A DNA stretch of 64,000 bases from Streptomyces sp. QL37 (GTDB lineage: Bacteria > Actinomycetota > Actinomycetes > Streptomycetales > Streptomycetaceae). This document shows positions 18,164 through 25,328 of this stretch, in pieces. The translations under genes were made by a program, and so were the position numbers. The stretch is from assembly GCF_002941025.1 (NCBI RefSeq), contig NZ_PTJS01000001.1:930001-994000 (forward strand), in the 5' to 3' direction. Positions within the stretch are counted from its first letter, which is position 1. Each line of letters begins with the position of its first letter. The notes below the pieces were generated by a model. It saw only the letters and a list, made by a program, of their open reading frames with translations, made no database searches and was not told where the DNA came from.

Positions 18164-19240
18164 CTACCGCAGCCGTGCGACGCGGCCCTTCTCGCCCGAC
18201 GCCCAGCAGCCGCCGTCCGGGGCGCAGTCGACCGTGTCGTACGAACCGGTGTCCACGGTCCGCCAGGTCCGCCCGCCGTCCCGGGTGACATCGGTGCCCG
18301 TCGGCCCCACGGCGAGTGCCGCTCCCCGGCCGTGCGGCAGCCACGCGACGCCGGACCGGTAGGCGGGCGGCGGCGTGGCCGCGCTCCGCCAGCTCCGGCC
18401 GGCGTCCCCGGTGACGGACGCGGCGTCCGGCGACGCCTGCTCCGCGCGGTAGTCGCCGCCGACCGCGATGCCGTGCGTACGGTCCCGGAAGGCGAGGCCG
18501 AACACGCCTCGCGCGGGGTCGCCCGCCGGGATCCGCGCCCCGGCTTCGGTCCAGGTCAGGCCGCGGTCGGCGGAGTGCAGCACCCGGGCGGACGCCGCGC
18601 CGCCGGTGGCGAGCCAGACGTCCTTGCGCCCCGAGCTGACGAGGCACTGGCCGCTCGCCGCGAATCCGGCCTCGCCGGGCTGCGCCGCCGGCATCCCGGC
18701 ATCCGGCAGCACCCGCCAGTTCCGACCGCCGTCCGAGGTCGACAGGATGCGGAACTTCCCGTCCACCGGGTCGCTCATCGCGAGACCGTGACGGCTGTCG
18801 AAGAAGGTCAGACAGTCGTAGAAGGCGCGGGCGTCGGTGTTGCGGAAGGACTCGGTCCAGGTCGCGCCCCCGTCCTCGGTGCGGAAGACACGGGACGCCT
18901 CGCCCTCCCCGATGGCCAGGGCCACCGCCCGCCGCCGGTCGAAGGCCTCGATGTCCCTGAACTCCAGTCCGGCGGCGCCGTCCGGCGAGACGTCGCGCCA
19001 CCGGCGCCCCCCGTCCGTGGTCCGCAGCACCGTGCCCCCGGAGCCCGCGACCCAGGCTGCGTCGCGGCCCACGGCGGCGAGGCCGCGGAAGCGCGCGTCC
19101 GTACCCGTCGCGGTGAGCTGCCATTCCGGCTTCCGGTCCTGGTGCCCGGCCGGCGTGGCGTGCGCCGGAGGCGCGGCCAGCGCGGCGGTCACCGCCGCCC
19201 CGCACAGGAGCGGTGCGATCAGCCGTCTCGTCTTCCCCAT
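18164..19240 (-). CDS. Secreted BNR/Ycf48-like beta-propeller protein
   Basis: A 358-residue exported protein: a signal peptide ending near PPAHA (about residue 29), followed by repeated sialidase-type Asp-box units (TTDGGRRW, TEDGGATW, TSDGGRNW, SADRGLTW, GDAGRSW, TRDGGRTW), each marking a blade of a seven-bladed propeller as in Ycf48/Hcf136 and photosystem-assembly-like factors. No catalytic sialidase residues are evident, so it is probably a binding scaffold or an oxidoreductase-like protein of unknown partner. ATG 19240 has GAGGGCC upstream; an ATG nine bases earlier is possible. Confidence 0.85.
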   Translation of the reverse strand: MGKTRRLIAPLLCGAAVTAALAAPPAHATPAGHQDRKPEWQLTATGTDARFRGLAAVGRDAAWVAGSGGTVLRTTDGGRRWRDVSPDGAAGLEFRDIEAFDRRRAVALAIGEGEASRVFRTEDGGATWTESFRNTDARAFYDCLTFFDSRHGLAMSDPVDGKFRILSTSDGGRNWRVLPDAGMPAAQPGEAGFAASGQCLVSSGRKDVWLATGGAASARVLHSADRGLTWTEAGARIPAGDPARGVFGLAFRDRTHGIAVGGDYRAEQASPDAASVTGDAGRSWRSAATPPPAYRSGVAWLPHGRGAALAVGPTGTDVTRDGGRTWRTVDTGSYDTVDCAPDGGCWASGEKGRVARLR

Positions 19241-19432
19241 GGCCCTCATGGCGCTGGAAGCTAACCCACCGTTGGGCGCGCGTCCAGGGTGCGCCGCCCC
19301 GAACGGGGCAGTTGATCGGAGGGAGACGTGGCGGTGACGCAGCTCACGCTGCCACCCGGTGCACGGATGGAGGCGTTCCGTCGTCTACTCCAATGCCGGG
19401 AACCGTTCGTCCGAGGCGAGAGGGAGCAGGTC

Positions 19433-19849
19433 TTGTCCAGCGTTATCGAGCAGTCCGTGCAGGCCCGTATGGTCGCGTCCGCACCGCGTATGGAGACCCT
19501 GCCCGCCACACTGCACTACGACCGCACGGACCCCTTCGCCGTCCGCATGGCGTTCCCTGCACCCGCGACCCTCGAAGGCACCGAGGTGTCCTGGGAGTTC
19601 GCGCGTGAGCTGCTCGCCACCGGCATGGACGCGCCGGCCGGCCTCGGGGACGTCCGGGTCCGGCCGTTCGGGTACGACCGTACGGTGCTGGAGTTCCACG
19701 CGGTCGAGGGCATCGCCATGGTCCACGTCCGGACGTCCGAGCTGCGGCGCTTCCTGAAGCGGGCCCAGGAGCTGGTTCCCGAGGGGGACGAGTACCGCTT
19801 CATGGACCTGGACGGCGATCTGAGCGATCTCCTGGGCGGGTCCGCCTGA
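19433..19849 (+). CDS. SsgA-like sporulation/cell-division protein (SALP)
   Basis: A predicted 138-residue SALP. The body VIEQSVQARMVASAPRMETL, DPFAVRMAFPAPATLEG and WEFARELLATGM matches the SsgA/SsgB family, which in streptomycetes localises septum and peptidoglycan machinery during sporulation. I place the start at TTG 19433 because GGGAG lies 6-7 bp upstream and SALPs normally begin a few residues before the VIEQ-type strand; the frame is open back to GTG 19328 but those 35 residues look non-conserved. The paralog (SsgA-G) cannot be fixed from sequence alone. Confidence 0.9.
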   Translation: MSSVIEQSVQARMVASAPRMETLPATLHYDRTDPFAVRMAFPAPATLEGTEVSWEFARELLATGMDAPAGLGDVRVRPFGYDRTVLEFHAVEGIAMVHVRTSELRRFLKRAQELVPEGDEYRFMDLDGDLSDLLGGSA

Positions 19850-19922
19850 GACGACGGCCCGCCGCCCTGAAGGGCTACCGGAATTCGGTTGCGTGGCCAC
19901 GGGCCGGCTCGTAGCGTCGTCG

Positions 19923-20008
19923 ATGTCCCTGTCGTCGTCGGATCGGAGAAGGACGTTGCTCCACATCTGAGGTGTCCGCGTACCGCGCCGCGTGCCCTGC
20001 CGCACGCG
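19923..20008 (+). promoter_or_regulatory. Possible attenuator leader of the ABC-F gene (uORF plus hairpin)
   Basis: A 15-codon reading frame from ATG 19923 to TGA 19970 encodes MSLSSSDRRRTLLHI. It is followed by a GC-rich 7-bp hairpin (CGCGTGC at 19989-19995, GCACGCG at 20002-20008). Both precede the ABC-F start at 20074. Antibiotic-resistance ABC-F genes are often controlled by ribosome stalling in such leaders; here this is inference, and the uORF lacks a clear ribosome site. Confidence 0.35.
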
Positions 20009-20073
20009 TGCCCTGCGTGACCCCAGTGTCCGAGCCGTTCTCCGTGATTCCTCGACGCCGCCAGGAGGCCCTT

Positions 20074-21720
20074 GTGCCTGCATCCACCACGCATATTCAC
20101 TGCACCTCACTCTCGTTCGCCTGGCCCGACGGGAGCGAGGTCTTCGACGACTTCCGACTGGCCGTGGGCCCCGGCCGGACCGGGCTGATCGGTCTCAACG
20201 GCTGCGGCAAGTCCACCCTGTTGCGGCTGATCGCCGGTGAACTCACGCCGACGGCCGGGCACATCGGCACTTCCGGCGACATCGGCCACCTCCCCCAGGA
20301 CCTCGTCCTGGACGTCGCCCTGCGGGTGGACGAGGTCCTGGGTGTCGCCACGACGCGGGCTGCACTCCACGCCATCGAGGCGGGAGATGCCCGGGAGGAG
20401 CACTTCGCCGTCGTCGGGGACGACTGGGACGTCGAGGAGCGCGCCCGGGCCGTGCTCGACCAGCTGGGCCTGTCCGCCATCGGTCTCGACCGGACCGTCG
20501 GCGAGCTGTCCGGCGGCGAGTGCGTGCTGCTGCGCCTGGCCGCCCTGCTGCTGGCACGCCCTGCCGTCCTGCTGCTGGACGAACCGACCAACAACCTCGA
20601 TCTCCACGCCCGCGGGCGGCTGTACGACGCGGTCGACGCCTGGACCGGTGTGCTGGTCGTGGTCAGTCACGACCGGGAACTGCTGGAGCGGATGGACCGG
20701 ATCGCGGATCTCCGCGACGGCACGGTCACCTGGCACGGCGGCAACCTGTCGGCGTACGAACAGGCGCTGGCCGTAAAGCAGGAGGCGGCCGAGCGGATGG
20801 CGCGGGTCGCGGAGGCCGACGTACGGCGACAGAAGCGCGAACTCGCCGACGCCCACGTCAAGCTGGCCCGGCGCAAGCGGTACGGGCAGAAGATGTGGGA
20901 CACCAAACGCGAGCCGAAGGCCGTGATGGGCCAGCGCAGGCAGACCGCCCAGGAGTCGGCCGGGAAGCACCGCATCATGCACACGGAACGGCTGGCGGAC
21001 GCGGAGGAGCGCCTCGACGAGGCGGTCGAGGCGGTACGGGACGACGAGGCGATCCGGATCGAGCTGCCGCACACCACGGTGCATCCGGGCAGCGACGTAC
21101 TGCTGCTGCGCGATCTCGAACTCGCCTACGGGGCGCGGGTGCCGGGCGAGTGGGAGCTCCGCGGTCCGGAGCGGATCGCGCTGATCGGCCGCAACGGGGC
21201 GGGGAAGACGACACTGCTGCGCACGATCGCGGGCGAGCTGGACCCGGTGTCGGGTGAGGCCGCCGCCCAGGTGCCCGTGGCCTTCCTGCCGCAGCGTCTC
21301 GACGTCCTCGACGACGCGCTGTCGCTGGTGGACAATGTGGGGCGCTTCGCGCCCGGCACCACGGACAACGGCATCCGGGCGCGGCTGGCACACTTCCTCT
21401 TCAAGGGTGGCCGCGCGGACCGTCCCGCCGGGACGCTCTCGGGCGGCGAGCGTCTCCGGGCGACGCTGGCGGCCCTGCTGCTGGCCGATCCGGCGCCCCG
21501 GCTGCTGATGCTGGACGAACCGACGAACAGCCTCGACCTGTCCGGTGTGCACCGCCTGACGTCGGCGCTGGCGGCGTACCAGGGAGCCCTGATCGTGGCG
21601 AGCCACGACATGCCGTTCCTGACGTCGCTGGGAATCACCCGGTGGCTGCTGCTCGACGAGGACGGACTCCGGGACACCGCCCCCGGGCAGCTGCCGGGAA
21701 TCGGGGGCCAGGGCGCCTGA
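20074..21720 (+). CDS. ABC-F subfamily ATPase (ribosome-associated, possible antibiotic resistance)
   Basis: A 548-residue protein with two ABC ATPase domains and no membrane segments. Walker A motifs are GLNGCGKST (about residue 40) and GRNGAGKTT (about 370). The signatures are LSGGECVLL and LSGGERLRA, and the Walker B regions LLLDEPTNNLDL and LMLDEPTNSLDL. The charged helical linker (EADVRRQKRELADAHVKLAR...) is the P-site tRNA interaction motif region. ABC-F proteins act on the ribosome as translation factors or by displacing antibiotics. GTG 20074 follows GGAGG. The upstream leader is compatible with drug-induced attenuation. Confidence 0.93.
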   Translation: MPASTTHIHCTSLSFAWPDGSEVFDDFRLAVGPGRTGLIGLNGCGKSTLLRLIAGELTPTAGHIGTSGDIGHLPQDLVLDVALRVDEVLGVATTRAALHAIEAGDAREEHFAVVGDDWDVEERARAVLDQLGLSAIGLDRTVGELSGGECVLLRLAALLLARPAVLLLDEPTNNLDLHARGRLYDAVDAWTGVLVVVSHDRELLERMDRIADLRDGTVTWHGGNLSAYEQALAVKQEAAERMARVAEADVRRQKRELADAHVKLARRKRYGQKMWDTKREPKAVMGQRRQTAQESAGKHRIMHTERLADAEERLDEAVEAVRDDEAIRIELPHTTVHPGSDVLLLRDLELAYGARVPGEWELRGPERIALIGRNGAGKTTLLRTIAGELDPVSGEAAAQVPVAFLPQRLDVLDDALSLVDNVGRFAPGTTDNGIRARLAHFLFKGGRADRPAGTLSGGERLRATLAALLLADPAPRLLMLDEPTNSLDLSGVHRLTSALAAYQGALIVASHDMPFLTSLGITRWLLLDEDGLRDTAPGQLPGIGGQGA

Positions 21721-21816
21721 CTTGTCCCCTGAAAGGCGCCCATGAGCTGCATGGATAACAGTACGTGAGCGCGTACCGCGAGGACCGGGCTTGGCCGCGG
21801 CCTTACTGCCGCCTTA

Positions 21817-21849
21817 ACCTACGGTCACGTAACCTACGAAGCCGTAGGT
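21817..21849. promoter_or_regulatory. Multi-half-site operator upstream of the acyl-ACP desaturase
   Basis: The perfect inverted repeat ACCTACG-aagc-CGTAGGT (21832-21849) is preceded 15 bp upstream by a third half-site, ACCTACG (21817-21823), in direct orientation. It lies 26 bp before the desaturase GTG. This looks like a TetR-type operator of fatty-acid desaturation; the regulator is not encoded next to it. Confidence 0.6.
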
Positions 21850-21874
21850 AATTCTCCCGTCCCCAGGAGCCCCC

Positions 21875-22852
21875 GTGACAATCACCTCTCCCCACACAGG
21901 CAGTTCGAAGGCGTGGACCGACGCCCAGCTGCTGTACGCGCTGGAGGAGGTGGTGGAGAAGGAACTCAACCGCCATCTCAAGGTCGCCAAGGACTGGATG
22001 CCCCACGAGTACGTGCCGTTCTCCGACGGCCGCAACTTCCCCGGCCTCTTCGAGGACGGGGAGGCGTGGGAGACCGGCCAGTCCAAGGTCACCGACATCG
22101 GACGTATCGCCCTCGTCGTGAACCTGCTGACCGAGGACAACCTCCCCAGCTACCACCACGAGATCGCCTCCCTCTTCGGCCGCGACGGCGCCTGGGGCAC
22201 CTGGGTGCACCGCTGGACCGCGGAGGAGGGCAGGCACGGCATCGTGATGCGCGACTACCTGCTCACCTCGCGCGCCGTGGACCCGGACAAGCTGGAACAG
22301 TTCCGCATGGCGCACATGGCGGAGGGCTTCGAGTCCGACAACCGCCACTCCATGCTGCACTCCGTGGCGTACGTGGCGTTCCAGGAGCTCGCGACCCGCG
22401 TCTCGCACCGCAACACCGGCCACCAGTCGGGCGACCCCGTCTGCGACCGGATGCTGGCGCGGATCGCGACCGACGAGAACCTGCACATGGTCTTCTACCG
22501 CAACCTCCTCGGCGCGGCCTTCGAACTCGCCCCGGACCTCACGATGCAGTCCGTGCGCGACGTCGTCGTCAACTTCCGGATGCCCGGACACGGCATGCCC
22601 GGCTTCGAGCGGGCCGCCGCGCAGATGGCGATCGGCGAGATCTACAACATGCGGATCCACCACGACGACGTGATCCAGCCCGTCCTTCGCTACCTGAAGG
22701 TCCTCGACATCGACGGCCTGGGCCCGGAGGGCCTCAAGGCGCAGGAGGAGCTCGGGCTGTACATGAACGGCCTGGACAGCGAGGCCGCGAAGTTCGACGA
22801 GAAGCTGGCGACCCGCAAGGCCCGCATGGCAGCCCGGGCCGCACAGGGCTGA
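21875..22852 (+). CDS. Acyl-ACP desaturase (DesA-type, di-iron)
   Basis: A 325-residue soluble di-iron desaturase of the plant stearoyl-ACP/mycobacterial DesA family. The two iron-ligand ExxH motifs are visible as TAEEGRHGIVMRDY (about residue 115) and TDENLHMVFYRNL (about residue 200), with a further ligand Glu in the N-terminal helix VVEKELNRH. It inserts a double bond into ACP-bound fatty acids using O2 and reduced ferredoxin. GTG 21875 has AGGAG upstream. A promoter-proximal three-half-site operator and an immediate downstream terminator suggest a monocistronic, fatty-acid-regulated gene. Confidence 0.95.
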   Translation: MTITSPHTGSSKAWTDAQLLYALEEVVEKELNRHLKVAKDWMPHEYVPFSDGRNFPGLFEDGEAWETGQSKVTDIGRIALVVNLLTEDNLPSYHHEIASLFGRDGAWGTWVHRWTAEEGRHGIVMRDYLLTSRAVDPDKLEQFRMAHMAEGFESDNRHSMLHSVAYVAFQELATRVSHRNTGHQSGDPVCDRMLARIATDENLHMVFYRNLLGAAFELAPDLTMQSVRDVVVNFRMPGHGMPGFERAAAQMAIGEIYNMRIHHDDVIQPVLRYLKVLDIDGLGPEGLKAQEELGLYMNGLDSEAAKFDEKLATRKARMAARAAQG

Positions 22853-22857
22853 TCCGC

Positions 22858-22891
22858 CCGGCGGGTCGGGCTCCGCTCCCCGACCCGCCGG
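22858..22891 (+). terminator. Hairpin terminator of the desaturase gene
   Basis: CCGGCGGGTCGGG (22858-22870) pairs perfectly over 13 bp with 22879-22891 around an 8-nt loop, 5 bp after the desaturase stop codon. Confidence 0.8.
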
Positions 22892-22999
22892 ACAGCGGCG
22901 GCGCATGCGTCACGCGTGCGCCGCCGCCGCGCGTTCACACCGCCCCCACAGCGCTTCCAGGCTGTCCCCCACAGCTTCACGGAACGTACTCTGTGACGG

Positions 23000-23893
23000 G
23001 TGAAACCAGTGACGCGTCTTGTTCTTTTCGGCGCACCGATCGCCATCGCCGCTTCGATCCTGTTCAGCGGTGGCGACTCGGAGCCGCCCACCGTCGTCCG
23101 GCAGGCGCCCGAGAAGACCGGCACGGCGGCTCCGGCCGCGGCCGAGCAGGCCGACGAGCACGCGGACGAGATCGACGCACTGCCGCCCGGCCTCGCCGCC
23201 CCGGCGATGAAGGAGACCGCGTCCCGGCTGGTGGCCAGCGCGGAGGCCTCCACCCTGGACTGGCGGAGCCAGTACGGGGCGATCGAGGACGTCGGCGACG
23301 GCAACGGCTACACCGCGGGCATCATCGGCTTCTGCTCCGGCACGAATGACATGCTGCAACTGGTCGAGGCGTACACCGAGGAGCAACCGGACAATCCGCT
23401 GGCCACGTACCTCCCCGCCCTCCGCGCTGTGGACGGCACCGATTCGCACGAGGGACTGGACCCGGGCTTCACCGACGCCTGGCACAGGGCCGCGGAGGAC
23501 CCGGCGTTCCGGAAGGCCCAGGACGCGACGCGCGACAGGCTGTACTTCGAGCCGGCGGTCCGTCTGGCGAAGCTGGACGGCCTCGGCACCCTGGGGCAGT
23601 TCATCTATTACGACGCGATGGTCCTGCACGGCCCCGGTGTCGAGGCGGACGGCTTCTACGGCATCCGCGACGCGACGATGTCCTCGGCGGACACGGCCGC
23701 GGAGGGCGGCGACGAGACGGCTTACCTGAACGCCTTCCTCGACGAGAGCCGGTCGGCGATCAGGGCCCGGAAGGCGCAGCGCGACACGACCCGGATCGAC
23801 ACGGCTCAGCGGGTCTTCCTGCGCGAGGGAAACCTCGGGCTGGAGAAGCCGCTGGTGTGGCAGGTGTACGGCGAGGCCTTCCGGATCCCGTAG
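23000..23893 (+). CDS. Chitosanase, glycoside hydrolase family 46
   Basis: A 297-residue exported enzyme. A short N-terminal hydrophobic segment (RLVLFGAPIAIAASILF) serves as signal peptide or anchor, followed by a 45-residue Ala/Glu-rich linker and the GH46 domain (from about residue 65). The catalytic Glu lies in YGAIEDVGDGNGYTAGIIGF and the Asp in CSGTNDMLQLVEAY, matching the Glu22/Asp40 pair of the Streptomyces sp. N174 enzyme. FIYYDAMVLHGPG and GGDETAYLNAFLD are also conserved. It endo-hydrolyses chitosan. GTG 23000 is the first start before the signal; the ribosome site is weak. Confidence 0.95.
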   Translation: MKPVTRLVLFGAPIAIAASILFSGGDSEPPTVVRQAPEKTGTAAPAAAEQADEHADEIDALPPGLAAPAMKETASRLVASAEASTLDWRSQYGAIEDVGDGNGYTAGIIGFCSGTNDMLQLVEAYTEEQPDNPLATYLPALRAVDGTDSHEGLDPGFTDAWHRAAEDPAFRKAQDATRDRLYFEPAVRLAKLDGLGTLGQFIYYDAMVLHGPGVEADGFYGIRDATMSSADTAAEGGDETAYLNAFLDESRSAIRARKAQRDTTRIDTAQRVFLREGNLGLEKPLVWQVYGEAFRIP

Positions 23894-23916
23894 GAACGGC
23901 CTCGCACTCCCGCTGC

Positions 23917-24174
23917 TCAGCCGCGGTCGGTCCGGCCTCTGCGCAGCCGGTACCGCTCCTTCTCGGAGAGCCCTCCCCAGACGCCGAAGCGCTCGTCGTG
24001 GGCGAGTGCGTACTCCAGGCAGGCCACCCGGCCCTCGCAGGCGTTGCACAGCTGCTTGGCCTCGCGGGTGGAGCTTCCCGGTGCCGGGAAGAAGAACTCG
24101 GGCCCGGCCTGCGCGCACAGCGCGGTCTCCTGCCAGGCGAGCTCGTCGGACTCGGTCATGGTGTTGATCGGCAT
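23917..24174 (-). CDS. WhiB-like (Wbl) iron-sulfur transcriptional regulator
   Basis: An 85-residue Wbl protein with the four cluster-ligating cysteines at C20, C43, C46 and C52 (pattern C-N22-CNAC-N5-C). The turn GVWGGLSEKERYRLRR at the C-terminus carries the conserved G[VI]WGG motif and basic tail. Such [4Fe-4S] proteins act with sigma factors in actinomycete development and redox response. The start is uncertain: ATG 24174 and ATG 24159 are both possible and neither has a clear ribosome site. It converges on the chitosanase gene. Confidence 0.92.
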   Translation of the reverse strand: MPINTMTESDELAWQETALCAQAGPEFFFPAPGSSTREAKQLCNACEGRVACLEYALAHDERFGVWGGLSEKERYRLRRGRTDRG

Positions 24175-24257
24175 GCGCCACACGGTGCCCGGTCGCGATA
24201 AACAAGTGATCAACGAGCGTTCAACGGCAGGCCGGCCGTTGACTGCCCCGGCCCGTC

Positions 24258-25049
24258 TTACGCCATGGGCGCCGGCTTGATCACCGCGAACGCCGCACCC
24301 GCCGGGTCGGCGAAGGTGGCGATCCTTCCGACCTGCGGCACGTCCGTGGCCGGCATGGTGACCCGGCCGCCGAGCCGTTCCACGCCGGCGACCGTCGCGT
24401 CGGCGTCGTCCACCGCGAAGTACGGCAGCCAGTGCGGCCCCGCTTCGGCCTGGGTGGGCACCGCGTCGAGGGGCACGATCCCCCCGAAGGAGGAGTCGGC
24501 GCTCTTGCTGCCGGCGGGCTGGATCATCGTGTAGGTGCCGCTGGGGTACGACATCTCGTCGGTCCGCCAGCCGAAGACGGTGTGGAAGAACGCGGCCGCC
24601 GCGGGGACGTCCGGGGTGTACAGCTCGGACCAGACCAGCGCACCCGGCTCCATGATCATGCCGAGGCCGGTGTTCGTCCCGGGCTGCCAGACGCCGAAGT
24701 ACGCCCCGGTGCTGTCCGTGAAGCCGCCCATGCGCCCGTAGTCGAGCACGTCCATCGGAGGAAACGCGGCGGTGCCCCCGGCCTGCTCGACCGTCCGCGC
24801 GGTGGCGTCGGCGTCGGGGGTCTGGAAGTACACCGACCAGGCGGGCTTCCCCTGGTCCTCCGGCACGGTCATCACACCGGCGACGGTCCTGCCCCGCAGC
24901 TGGTACATCCCGTAGCCACCGGTCTCGGGGCCGCCGGCCACCATGTCCCAGCCGAAGAGGCCGTTGTAGAAGGCGGTGGCCGCGGCGAGGTCGGGGGTCC
25001 CGAGGTCGATCCAGTTGGGGGCGCCGGTTACGAAGGCCGGGTCGAGCAT
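24258..25049 (-). CDS. VOC superfamily protein with two glyoxalase-like domains
   Basis: A 263-residue protein made of two tandem vicinal-oxygen-chelate modules. The first is PNWIDLGTPDLAAATAFYNG...LFGWDM up to about residue 120; the second is LVWSELYTPDVPAAAAFFHT...VFGWRTDEM. Each ends in a family-typical F-x-D-x-x-GA-x-F strand (FTDSTGAYFGVWQ; FADPAGAAFAVIKP). Actinobacterial homologs are annotated as glyoxalase/bleomycin-resistance-like or 27-kDa antigen-type proteins; the function here is unknown. Confidence 0.9.
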   Translation of the reverse strand: MLDPAFVTGAPNWIDLGTPDLAAATAFYNGLFGWDMVAGGPETGGYGMYQLRGRTVAGVMTVPEDQGKPAWSVYFQTPDADATARTVEQAGGTAAFPPMDVLDYGRMGGFTDSTGAYFGVWQPGTNTGLGMIMEPGALVWSELYTPDVPAAAAFFHTVFGWRTDEMSYPSGTYTMIQPAGSKSADSSFGGIVPLDAVPTQAEAGPHWLPYFAVDDADATVAGVERLGGRVTMPATDVPQVGRIATFADPAGAAFAVIKPAPMA

Positions 25050-25328
25050 GCTGTGCTCCTCGGGCGGAATCCGTGTCTCACGCGTTCCTCACGCCAGACG
25101 TCCTGACCCTTCCGAGTCTTGCACCGGGCACCGACAACCGCAGCCCCGGCGGGCCGGCCGGGGCCGCCCGCCTCAGCGCGTGACACCCAGCGCCGGAGGC
25201 ACCGTTTCCGCGACCCGGCAAGCCGCCCGGTGAGCGCGGTGCCGCCCCTCGCCCGTGGCACGATGGGAGGCGCCCGGGGGAGGCACGGCGACCGGTCACG
25301 GAGGCGCCACGGGGACAGAAGGACGTAC

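Noticed and set aside
19328..19432. GTG 19328 as start of the SsgA-like gene
   Set aside because: It would add 35 non-SALP-like residues; TTG 19433 has a well-placed GGGAG and matches the usual length of the family.
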